Notes under the pieces: model-generated | The model's database searches: none | The model's input: the letters and a program-made list of their open reading frames with translations, nothing else | Told to the model about the DNA's origin: nothing | NCBI GenBank assembly: GCA_033557465.1 | Contig: CM066031.1 | Location: 1,445,696,396-1,445,760,395 of the forward strand | Reading direction: 5' to 3' | DNA from: Ichthyophis bannanicus | Lineage: Eukaryota > Chordata > Amphibia > Gymnophiona > Ichthyophiidae | DNA: 64,000 bases | Shown here: piece after piece, positions 1-9,382 of the stretch | How the letters are laid out: every line of letters begins with the position of its first letter | How positions within the stretch are numbered: position 1 is the first letter of the stretch | Position numbers and translations under genes: made by a program

Positions 1-277
1 GGACGGGCCGGCCCTGTGCGCACACACTCTGTACTGTCATGAAGCTGAAGCTACTGAGAGTGCAGACTTAGGAAAAAACCCTGTCTTTCACAGAGCTGTT
101 GATGTGCAGAGGATGCAATTACCTTGCAGCCCAGCTAGAGGGAGCAGGAGCAAAACTACTGAGGCTGAGTTAACACACCCAGCCACTGATTATGTAAGAG
201 CTAATCAGCTGCACCTGACGACAACCCCGGGAAACTCAAAGGTAGAATGCCTTTATAAGAGAAAGGCAGTCCAGAAA

Positions 278-360
278 AGCAGGCCAGCAGGAGGAACCAG
301 TCCAGAGGAAAGCAGGCCAGCAGGAGGCACCAGTCCAGAGGAAAGCAGGCCAGGAGAAGG
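278..360 (+). repeat. Short tandem repeat in LTR D, about 33-bp unit
   Basis: Two and a half copies of a 33-bp unit beginning GAAAGCAGGCCAGCAGGAGG. It encodes the SRPAGGTSPEE repeat of the LTR-borne frame. Confidence 0.6.
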
Positions 361-836
361 AACCAGTTCAAAGGGAACCGGTCCAGAGGGAAGCAGTCGG
401 GAGGAAAGCAGTCCAGAGAGGGACAGTCCAGAGAGAGACTGCCAGGAGAAGCACTTCGGATGGAAGGAGTGATACCTCCAGGCCAAGCAGCGTAGCTGGG
501 TCAAGCAGAACGCCCAGAACAGTAAGTGCTGGAAAAGGAGCAAAGGAAGTCAGAAAGAAAGACAGCTCGAAGAGAGTCAGTCTGGAGTCAGACTCGGTAG
601 CAGAGGACCACAGAGGCAAAGAGCTTGGGAGGAGAAAGCCATGCTTTGAGAGAGGCCTACGCTCACCGGAGGAGTCTGAATCAGGACTAAGATGTACAAG
701 AAGGAAAGGTTCTGATAGCAGAGTTACCTTTACCCCGAAGCAAGGAAATCCGGATTCCTCACCAGGTTTTCCTGAAACACAGAAAGGTAAAGCACTGCTG
801 AGAAGGTTCCAAGAGAAAGCCTGTCTCCAGAGAGAG

Positions 837-1241
837 GTGCCTCAGAGAGAAAGCTCCAGTTATACCGGCTACAGGAGGAAGCCCAGGTATGGTGCCACTT
901 CATTTATAAAAGAAAGTTTATCTCCTAGAAGCTCTGGTGAAACAGATGCTCAGTGCAGGAGAAAAGGAAACAAGTCAGAGCTTTACAAACCAGTATCTAA
1001 GGGCAGAAGAACAGGCCATGTACATTGGAGAGCCTTAGATCAGTCCTATTGGAAACAAGCAAACAGAGACAGAGTCTGGGAAAGTATAGCAGCAAGGGAG
1101 ACATTCAATTCAGAGGGAGAGGCCAGTGACCCAGAGTCCATGGAAATAGACCTAGAGAATCCTATTCCCATGCCTCCAGATGAATTTATGGATTGTACCT
1201 TGTGTATTGCTAGCAGCCTTGAGTCATTAGTAGAACTGTGA
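837..1241 (+). CDS. LTR-borne ORF, C-terminal part (unknown function)
   Basis: An open frame of 134 codons inside the family D LTR. The protein is hydrophilic and rich in Arg, Ser, Lys and Glu, with no signal peptide or membrane segment. It ends with an acidic/proline stretch and the motif MDCTLC. The same tail occurs in three other LTR families in this window, which argues for real coding ancestry rather than chance. A related purine-rich frame upstream (104-472) is in another phase and has an 11-residue repeat (SRPAGGTSPEE). Frame breaks therefore separate the two halves. I do not recognise the protein. Confidence 0.4.
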   Translation: MPQRESSSYTGYRRKPRYGATSFIKESLSPRSSGETDAQCRRKGNKSELYKPVSKGRRTGHVHWRALDQSYWKQANRDRVWESIAARETFNSEGEASDPESMEIDLENPIPMPPDEFMDCTLCIASSLESLVEL

Positions 1242-1724
1242 ATTGAACAGACCTTTTTGCTTTGAGAATGCTCATGTTTTGTGCTAAATGCCAGAGAACT
1301 GTTTTGCTTATTTAAGTTGCTCTGAAGTAAGAGAATCTTTCAGTTAATCTCTCCAATCAACTGTGAAGCTTGTAACAGTTTTTCTTCTTGCTTATGTTTG
1401 GTGAAACCCTGAAAGAAAGGACTTTCTTTATTTCTGTGCCTTACTGAGCCTTTGCATTAAAGGGGAAATAAAAGCCTTAATACCCTCTATTTGGCTTATA
1501 CAATTTGTTCATACAAGGAGCTGGACTTCAAAGACCAACCTGCACTTGGCCTTAAAGAGCCCTTTCCTCCTTGAAACAATAAAAATGCTCAGCCTACCCT
1601 TACAGCCACTGGCCACTAGGGAGTGCTGACGACAGTACATGTACTTTTTTATATGCATATGAGGCTGCAATTTTAATAAAGCCCTTTTTGCTTGTAAAGC
1701 CAGCTTTACACACAAAGCATCTTT

Positions 1725-1937
1725 ATATGCCTTTAAGTCAGTGCTGACTCCTAGTGACCCAGCAGCTCCTGGGTTTTCTTGGCAGTGTGACTGGAAGCAG
1801 ATTGCCAGGCCTTTTTTCCTAAGGCAATGGAGGGTTAAGTGATTTGCCCAAGACCAAAAAGAGTGCTAGAGGGAACTAATGCTGGTCTCTTGATTACCAA
1901 GCCAGTTCTCTAAGCACTAGGCTACTCCTCCACTCCC
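1725..1937 (-). mobile_element. CORE-SINE with RTE-like tail
   Basis: On the minus strand it starts GGAGTGGAGGAGTAGCCTAG, a tRNA-like head with a box A-like TAGCCTAGTG. A MIR-type core follows (CTTGGGCAAATCACTTAACC). The tail block contains GGGTCACTAGGAGTCAGCAC. The full order (head, core, tail) is the same as in the SINE at 4085. The tail resembles the 3' end of the RTE element at 47487-52773. Confidence 0.75.
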
Positions 1938-2089
1938 AGCTTTATGTTATTATTCCCAAAAATAACAGATGTAACATCTTCCTGCTATAAGCTAATGAAA
2001 AAGCTAATTATGGATTCCATAATAAAGACTGACCTTGCCAAATTCATACCAATATCTGTATGAGAAGCAAGTGGAGAAGTAATTATTGT

Positions 2090-2265
2090 ATATAGTTAAT
2101 ATGTACACAGCTTTTGTTAATCTGTTCAGCTATTAAACTGTTCGCATGTTAAAATGATCATGTAAAACGTTTGCACATCTGTTATATGTAACATGTTGGT
2201 TATCTGTAAATCGCCCCTGATCTCTGGAAGGCGTAGTATAGAAAAGCATAACAAATAAATAAATG
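2090..2265 (+). mobile_element. 5'-truncated L2/CR1-type LINE tail
   Basis: The end (CTGTAAATCGCCCCTGATCT, then CTGGAAGGCG and an AAATAAATAAATG tail) matches the end of the LINE fragment at 44110-45060. Only the 3' untranslated tail remains. Confidence 0.6.
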
Positions 2266-2904
2266 ATTCGCATTTCTGATCAGTACACTCCTAAAATGCT
2301 GGTGTTGACCTTTCTACAAAATAAAAATAAACTAACAACTGATGATGTTTCACTACTGATAAATTTCTTTAACTGTTCAGCATTCTTCCCCAAAACAGGG
2401 GCAACAGATAAAGACATTTCAGATTAGATTATCTGTGAGTAGTTGTAAAAGAATGGTTTTCATTACTTAATAGCACACTATTCACATTCAAATTCCTGGG
2501 AGCACGCTGCGTAAATGTATTAACAGCAGATTAGCTAGGCTTAAAGGTTGTTTTAGTCACGTAGCATCAATTTAGCTGCATATCTAACACATAGAGGCCT
2601 CTATTTACTAAACCTTAGCCCACAATAACATCATAATTCCAAAATCTTAATGGGCTGGAATATCTTCTACAGGAAATTTGTGTTAACTATAAACAAATAG
2701 ATCTCACTTTTATGATCAATTAATGGAGACGATCTTAGAGCATCCTATGTAATGAATTGCTGGAAGGGGTTTCTGGGGTTCCCAGCATCATCTTATTATT
2801 TTATGAGAACAAGGGATGTCTCACTGGGTGGAGAACAGCTAATGAGAGCCACTTGATAAGGAATTCTTAGCACATCTCTGACTTTATGCTACCTGGAAAC
2901 AGAC
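2266..2904. other. No gene seen
   Basis: AT-rich sequence, probably within RNF125 intron 1. I see no coding frame, RNA gene or clear repeat boundary. Confidence 0.5.
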
Positions 2905-3110
2905 TGGAGTAGAGGAGTAGCCTAGTGGTTCAAGTAGCAACCTGGCAATCAAAGCGACCCACAATTCAACTCCCCCTTGGTACTCCTAGTGGCCTTGGGC
3001 AAGTCACTTAATCCTCCATTGCCTCCGGTATAATTTTACTGAATGTACCTCACCTTGAACTACTAGAAAGCTGTGAGCTAAATGCTACTTTCCCTTTGGG
3101 TAGCTAAAGT
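2905..3110 (+). mobile_element. CORE-SINE, second tail type
   Basis: tRNA-like head with TAGCCTAGTGG (box A) and ACAATTCAACTCC (box B-like). The MIR-type core follows (GGCCTTGGGCAAGTCACTTA). The tail (GAATGTACCTCACCTTGAAC) differs from the RTE-like tail of the SINEs at 1725 and 4085. It is a SINE head, not a functional tRNA gene. Confidence 0.75.
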
Positions 3111-4084
3111 GCTTGTTCTGAACATCGGCTCCCATAAATCTTACCTGCTGTTCTCTGGGTCTTATATTCTTCTGTCTGTGAATCAGGGCCAGCGCCAGAG
3201 TTGGTTCAAGGTGTTGGCATCCTAGGCAAACCTTAAGCCTCGTGTTCCCATTTGCTGTCAGAATCTATTGTTTAACTTTGATTGCCTTGCTATTTGCCAC
3301 ACACACACACACACCAGAAGAGGCCACCCCAGGTGACTGCCTAAATTGCCTGGTGGTTGGGTCAGTTAATAAATAAGAGGAAAGCAGGGAAACTACTTGT
3401 TTTCAGTAGGAAGCATTATTGGCCTGGAAACACCTATTTTTGTAGCCTGAACAACAGGAACATCAAAAAAGATGTTTAAAATATAAAATTATCCGTGTTC
3501 AACCTGTTGGCAATGTTCAAGACAGAAGTGACTGTTGTCATTTTAAAAAACATAATTAGTTCAACTGCCACCAATAATGGCCATTATCTGCCTATTTTAT
3601 ACCAATTTTCGAATACACACTTCCGTTGCCTCTGAAAATTATCCCACCAAAATCACCATCATAAGATTACACTTGCTAATTTGTGCAGAAAGTTTCTCAA
3701 GAAAATTTAAGTGCATGCTTCTGAAAATCCAAACTAATGTGCGTAAGACCACATCCCAGCCCAACTGCATCCCAGGAACACCTCTGCGCACTGCAGGTAC
3801 AACATTGCATTATATATACATGCTTTTACCACACATCGCATGGGCAATGTTAGAAAAACCCATTCTCTCAGAGCCATAATCAGCAAGCTGAAAAGTGCAT
3901 GCTGTAAGTTTTGCAAGAAAGCAAATTCCACTGATGGTGTGCGTTTTGTGTGTATCAGTAAGCTAATGAGTGGATAGAGCAGTTAAGACTAGCAGGGGGC
4001 TATATGAGTGAACGGATTTGGGGTATTCGTGGCTTTTAGTAAGTTGATGGAAGGACTGTGTTTGTGAGTGGATATAGGACTTAT
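3111..4084. other. No gene; short CA repeat and repeat-end sequence
   Basis: A (CA)n tract lies at about 3297-3314. The block at 3187-3240 (GGGCCAGCGCCAGAGTTGG) recurs near 47252 and, inverted, near 46340, so it is a dispersed repeat end. No supported coding frame. Confidence 0.5.
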
Positions 4085-4350
4085 GGGAGTGGAGGAGTAG
4101 TCTAGTGATTAGAGCAGAGCCTGGTGACCAAAGAAAAGCCAGCGTGTGAATCCCACTAGCACTGTTTGTGACCTCGGGCAAGTCACTTTACCCTCTACTG
4201 CATTGGAAGAAAGGTCTGAGAATTTACTTCCGGTCATTCCTTGCTAGGAAAATCCAGGGGCTGCCAGCTGGCAATCTACTTCCGGTGACACTGCCAAGAA
4301 AACCCAGGAGCTTCTGGGTCGCCAGGAGTCAGGACTGACTCAAAGGCACA
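4085..4350 (+). mobile_element. CORE-SINE with RTE-like tail
   Basis: Head GGAGTGGAGGAGTAGTCTAG, box B-like GTGTGAATCCC, core CTCGGGCAAGTCACTTTACC. The tail contains GGCAATCTACTTCCGGTGAC and GGGTCGCCAGGAGTCAGGAC. The two tail blocks resemble, respectively, a 5' segment (about 52690-52725) and the 3' terminus (about 47505-47545) of the RTE element, as if the tail came from an internally deleted RTE. Confidence 0.8.
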
Positions 4351-4626
4351 CATTGCATTTTTGCCAGCATTGACTCAACTGCACATATTGCATTGTGGGG
4401 CTCATGAGTGGCACCTCCTCTTGAGCTGGAGTAATTTCTGCAGGATATGTGCTAGTATTTTATAAAGGCAAAAAGGCATCTCTGTGTCTTTATAAAACGG
4501 GCTAAAAATAGGTGACTTCCTACCCTATTGACCTAAGTGACCTGTTATAAAATTACTGTGAATAGGTGGAGTGAAAAAAATGCAAAAGAAAAAAAATCAA
4601 ACTTCTTGATAAATAGCCAGAGAAAG

Positions 4627-4953
4627 CATAGTTACTCACCTGTAATAGGTGATCTCCGGGAACAGCAGGAATTTAGTCCTCACATATGGGCTCGTCGGTA
4701 CCGACGGAGCCTGCACGGGAACGCTCCCCAGCGTCCAATTAGGAAGCTTTTGGGAGCATCCCACAGCACCTGTGTACTGCCTTCCCGCCTTTCCCAACTT
4801 CCTCTCTCCAGTTGAGTTTAAAGCTGAGACAAAGAGAGAGAGAGGGGAAAGAGAAAGAGAGAGACAGAGAGATACAGCTCCTAGGGGAGGTGGATGGGTT
4901 GTGAGGACTAAATTCCTGCTGTTCCCGGAGATCACTTGTTACAGGTGAGTAAC
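4627..4953 (-). repeat. DIRS terminal repeat (3' side), itself palindromic at its ends
   Basis: 4648-4826 is the inverted copy of 16880-17064. Both contain the internal palindrome GTCGGTACCGAC and AATTAGGAAGCTTTTGGGAG. In addition 4631-4689 is inverted at 4905-4953 (GTTACTCACCTGTAA against TTACAGGTGAGTAAC), so this terminal unit can fold back on itself. Confidence 0.85.
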
Positions 4954-5000
4954 TATGCTATCTCCAGGAACAAGCAGGAATGTAGTCCTCACATATGGGG
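4954..5000. repeat. DIRS internal complementary-type block
   Basis: TATCTCCAGGAACAAGCAGG followed by a TAGTCCTCACATATGGGG block. It repeats the outer edge of the 16860-17066 terminus (17064 inward, minus strand) right beside the 4627-4953 repeat. This is the arrangement expected for the internal complementary region that templates DIRS circle junctions. Confidence 0.6.
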
Positions 5001-5169
5001 ACTCCCTAGATTTAGATGCCAGGGAGAGACCCCAGAAGTTGTGTGCCCCTGTGAAAGGGCTCCACTTCCCCCCATGGATCTCTGGCATCCAACCAGGGAT
5101 GGTGGGTAGGAGTTGATTAGGTATGGAACAGGTGTTGGAGAACAGCCTGACCAAACAAGGCATCCCGGC

Positions 5170-6300
5170 GGGAGCCCTTGTCCAAGCAGTAATGGGCTGT
5201 GAAGGTATGAACCGAGGCCCAGGTGGCTGCTCGACAGATGTCGTCGATAGACACAGAGTGCAGATGAGCCATTGAAGCTGCCATGGTTCTCACATTGTGA
5301 GCTGTGACATGGCCCTCCAGAGGAAGATTCTTACTCTGATAGGCAAAGGAAATACACTGAGCAATCCAGTTAGACAGTCTCCAAGTCCCAAATGAGAAGG
5401 ATCAAAAGCAACAAAGAGTTGAGAGGATTTTCTATGTTGCTATGCTCTTTGTAAGTAAAAGGCTAAAGCTCTTTTACAGTCCAAAGTATGAAGATTTCTT
5501 TCTGCATTAGATGCATGAGGCCTTGGAAAAAACACAGGCAGGTAGACCGCTTGGTTTAAATGAAAAGGCGAGACCACCTTTGGCATAAAGTGTGGATGAG
5601 TCCTAAGGATTACCTTGTCATGATGGAACCTTGTATAAGGTGGATCAGCTACTAATGCCTGCAACTCACTGATGCGGCATGCTGATGTGATTGCAAGGAG
5701 AAAGATAACCTTCCAAGAAAGGAATTTCCATGAGGTAGTAGCTAAGGGTTCGAAAGGTGGCTTCATGAGCTGACCAAGAACCAGGTTTAAGTCCCATGTC
5801 ACAGGTGGTGGCCTAATGGGAGGCTTAGTTAGAAGAAAGCCTCTCATAAATCTTGCTACAAGAGGATGGGAGGAAATAGGCTGTCGATTTAGAGGCTTGA
5901 AAGAAGCTGCAATAGCACTCAAATGGACTCTTACTGAGTTAGTCTTAAGTCCTGCATTGGATAAATGAAGGAGATAATCCAGTAATGATTCCAAAGGTAT
6001 CGCAAGGGGGTTGAGACCCTTCTGCGAGAACCATATGGTAAACCTTTTCCACTTGAAAGCATAAGAGTGTCTTGTGGAAGGCTTCCTGGAAGCATAAAGG
6101 ATATCCTTTACTTGCTGAGGGAGGTTAAGATCATGAAGATCTATGCCTTCAGCAACCAAGCCCAGAGATGCAGAGACTGGGGATTGGGATGCCATAACAT
6201 TCCGTTCTCCTGGGACAGGAGATCTGGAGCAGACCCTAACTCCAGGGAGGGAACTTGAGAGAGATGTAGAAGCAGAGGTTACCACACTTGCCGTGGCCAA
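5170..6300 (-). pseudogene. DIRS tyrosine recombinase (integrase)
   Basis: DIRS recombinases insert the circular cDNA by site-specific recombination. The frame 6300-5440 (286 codons) holds the N-terminal SAM-like DNA-binding part (SAIAASFKPLNR, HPLVARFMRGF) and the start of the catalytic domain, with the first Arg in LLAITSACRISELQAL. It stops near 5440. The remaining part, including a segment reading AHYCLDKGS-like sequence near 5180-5200, lies in other frames down to about 5170, next to the internal complementary block. It overlaps the end of the RT/RNase H region. The gene is broken but family assignment is firm. Confidence 0.88.
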
Positions 6301-6316
6301 TGTGGAGCTATGAGAA

Positions 6317-7846
6317 TCATACGGCCTCTGCTCTCTGAAGCTTGAACAGGGTTTTGGGAATCAGGGGAATGGGTGGAAAGGCATACAGGAAGTCTTGACC
6401 CCAATGAAGGAGGAAAGCATCCATGGCCTGAGAGCACTGAGCCGGAATTCTGGAACAGAACCGGGGAAGTTTGGCATTCAACGGACTTGCAAAGAGGTCT
6501 ATGTCCGGGGTTCCCCAAATATGAAAACTCTTGGCCACCTGGTCTGCATGTAGAGACCATTCGTGTGGAAGCAGAACTCGACTGAGTCTGTCTGCCCAAG
6601 GGTTTGTATGCCTGGAAGATACACTGCCAGGAGATGAATCTGATGCTCTCTGGCGAGGGCCCATAGTCGCAAAGCTTCGATGCAAAGCGAAAGAGAGCCT
6701 GTTCCCCCCTGCTTGTTCACGTAGAACATGGCTACTTGATTGTCCGTATGAATGAGGACTGTCTTGTAGCTGAGCAGGGTATGGAACACTAGAAGAGCAA
6801 GGAAGATTGCTCTGAGCTCCAAGAGATTGATATGTAGATGAGTCTCCTGTGGAGTCCAGGTGCCTTGGGTGGAGAGGTCTTGCAGATGAGCTCCCCAACC
6901 CATCGGAGAAGCATCTGTTGTGAGAGTTGTCTGGGTTAAGGGTTGTTGAAATGGGGACCCCAGCAACAGGTTTTGAGTGGACTGCCACCATTGGAGGGAC
7001 AAAATAAGGCGATTTGTGTTTGCTATTTTGACTGACAGGCACCCTGATGCCTGGGTCCATTGAGTGGATAAAGTCCACTGGGCTGCTCTCATATGGAGGC
7101 GAGCATAAGGAACCACATGCACGGTAGATGCCATGTGGCCTAGTAGTTGTAGCATTTCTCGGGCAGTGAGATGAGGCTTCAGCACTGCTTGAGAAGCTAA
7201 CTGCACCATGCAAAGGCAACGGGCCTGGGGAAGATAGGCCCTTGCTTTTCTAGTATCCAACAAAGCTCCTATGAACTCTAGAGACTGAGTGGGAGTTAGA
7301 CTGGATTTGAGATGTTTATGACAAGACCCAAATACTGAAGGATACGCATTGTGCAAGATAGAGAAGTCCTGGCCTCTGACTGATGGGGCTCGAATGAGCC
7401 AGTCGTCTAAGTAAGGGAAGACAAATATCCCTAGAGTGCGGAGAAATGCTGCTATTACAGCCATGCATTTTGTGAACGCTCTTGGTGCTGAGGCCAGGCC
7501 AAAAGGAAGCACTCTGTATTGGTAGTGCTTTCCTTGAAAAAGGAACCAAAGGAACTTTCTGTGAGTTGGATGAATGAGAACATAGGTGTACGCATCCTTG
7601 AGATCTAGAGAACAAAGCCAATCCTGACTCTGAAGGTATGGCAGCAGAGTTCCTAGAGAAATCATCTTGATTTTCTCTTTGAACAGGAATTTGTTCAATT
7701 CTCTGAGGTCCAAAATAGGTCTGTATCCCCCTGTTTTCTTTGGGATAAGGAAATAGGGGGAGTAAAACCCTGTACCCTGTTTGATGAATGGGTACTTCTT
7801 CTATTGCCCCTTGGGCAAGAAGCATAGTGACCTCTTGATCTAACAA
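6317..7846 (-). pseudogene. DIRS reverse transcriptase / RNase H
   Basis: RT signature blocks are CSLDLKDAYTYVLIHP (about 7620-7570), QYRVLPFGLASAPRAFTK and the catalytic YLDDWL (about 7400). RNase H follows with LTTDASPMGWGAHL, LLELRAIFLAL and HTDNQVAMFYVNKQGG. The downstream ADRLSR and IDLFASPLNAKLPRFCSR blocks typical of DIRS lie in a different frame, so there is a shift near 6600; another lies near 7710. The catalytic Asp pair is intact. It follows the gag C-terminus and overlaps the recombinase, as usual in this family. Confidence 0.9.
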
Positions 7847-8046
7847 ATTGAGAATTGAACTGTTTTACCATTGTGGGAGGGGGCATGCACAGAAAGTGCA
7901 GCTTGTACCCCTCTCTTATAATGGAAAGTGTCCAATGCTCTGCTGTTATCTGCTCCCACCTGGGGGCAAAGTGACATAACCTTCCTGGAATGGTGGAAGG
8001 CTCTGGTCCATTGAGGGCCAGGAAGGCTAAGTTCTCTAGATGAAAG

Positions 8047-8983
8047 TCAAAGGCCTTGTGGAGGCTGAGACGGTTGAGGCTTAGCAGTCTTTGCTTTCCT
8101 TTGTATAGGTGGTTGCTGACCTTTCCGGGTATGCTGACCTGCAGAACGTCCCTGCTGGGAATAAGATGGATAAAACCTCTTCTTTTTTGAGAAGAAAGGC
8201 TTTTTGAAAGATTTCTTTCTCGCAGGATCAGCTGTGGCTTTGGATAGCCTATCCAAAGTGGAGTTGTCAGCATCTAATTCATTGGCTTTTTCTTGCCAAT
8301 TTTTGCCAAACAGATTCTCACCTGTACAAGGGATATTGCCATTTGTCCTGCACCCAGAGCTCCAAATCGGATGCCTGGAGCCAGGCAATTCTATGTGCAC
8401 CTATGGCAATGGCAGAGGTTCTGCTTATGCACTCAAAACAGTCAAAAGCTGCACGGTTGACAAACTTAGACACATCCTGGGCATGTTTGACCAGTGTGAG
8501 AAAATCCTGCCTTCTATCCTCAGGAAGAAGAGGGCTCAAAACCTCTAAATCTCCTGTGACTTCCTTAAGGAACATTCCCATATATAAAATATAGGAACTG
8601 ATCCTGGCAGAAAGCAAGGAAGCCTGGAAAGTACGACGTCCAAAGGCATCCAAAGTTCTACACTCACGTCCTGGAGGATTAGAGGCATGCCTCTTTGCAC
8701 TTCTGATCCTTCTCATAGCTGATTCCACTACAATAGAGTGGTGAGGAAGCTGAGTTTTCTGGAAGCCAGGACAAGGAGGGACTCGATACATGGTATCCAG
8801 TCTGCGAGAGTGAGGAGAGGTGGTGAGAGGTGTCTCCCACATTCTCAACATGAGATCATGTAAAATCTCATGGATAGGCAAGGTAGCTGCCTCCTTAGGA
8901 GCTTTTGGATATTGTAAAATCTCCAACTCCTTAGCTCTGGGCTCTGTCTCAGGAGTCACAGTAATGGACAACCCACGAGCCAC
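8047..8983 (-). pseudogene. DIRS gag-like ORF1, C-terminal part
   Basis: 8983-8318 encodes 221 residues of the conserved DIRS ORF1 C-terminal region (ARGLSITVTPETEPRAKELE, RRTFQASLLSARISSY). A basic Lys/Phe/Gln-rich tail follows in another frame (8400-8047, KKSFKKPFFSKKKRFYPSYS). It would coat the RNA in the cytoplasmic particle. The upstream part of the same gene lies beyond the LINE insertion at 15880-16710. The frame change near 8330 shows decay. Confidence 0.75.
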
Positions 8984-9020
8984 CTCTCTGATGAAATCTT
9001 GAAAGAGATATCTTCTGGAG

Positions 9021-9036
9021 GAGACATCCTACTTTT
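9021..9036. repeat. Target-site duplication of the LINE (3' side)
   Basis: GAGACATCCTACTTTT, identical to 15444-15459. The duplicated bases are DIRS gag sequence. Confidence 0.93.
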
Positions 9037-9382
9037 TTTTTTTTTTTTATTCTTTGTTTATTTAACCAACAGCAACATAACATCCAATACAGTACAGAAC
9101 AGTAAGCCACCGGGGAGTGGTATCTTATCTCCTCCGAGGCCAAGACAAGAGACAGTTATGTCGCCGTAGCAAACACAGTAAGAGAAGGAACAGAAATAAC
9201 GGAATGCAGTCATGGTTAAACATGTTTCCCCTTTTTTGAAAATCCTAACAGCCCCCCCTTCCCCATCCCCCACGAACCCCTATCCCCCCCTTCCCCGTCA
9301 TCGCACCCCGAGCTCCACGACACTGCAGCAACACCCCTCTCAGCACAGTCCTGGGCACCCTCCACACCCCATAGTCCATGCC

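Larger units (their letters stand above)
1..1634 (+). mobile_element. LTR, family D (5' end probably outside window)
   Basis: This looks like a long LTR of the same superfamily as the LTRs at 26225, 33417, 40299 and 57245. Purine-rich sequence encodes an Arg/Glu/Ser-rich frame that ends in a PESMEID...MDCTLC motif (about 1129-1215), like those LTRs. AATAAA signals follow at about 1465 and 1574. The end near 1634 (AGGGAGTGCTGACGACA) resembles the A-type LTR end (AGGGCGCTGCAGTGTGACA). No gag or pol follows, so it is a solo or partial LTR. The exact 5' boundary is not visible. Confidence 0.55.

Noticed and set aside
2920..2985. Possible tRNA gene
   Set aside because: Box A and B are the head of a SINE and the cloverleaf cannot be completed.
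6317..7219. 300-codon minus frame as a separate gene
   Set aside because: Only its last third is genuine DIRS sequence reached by a frame shift; the rest is a shadow of the RT/RNase H frame.
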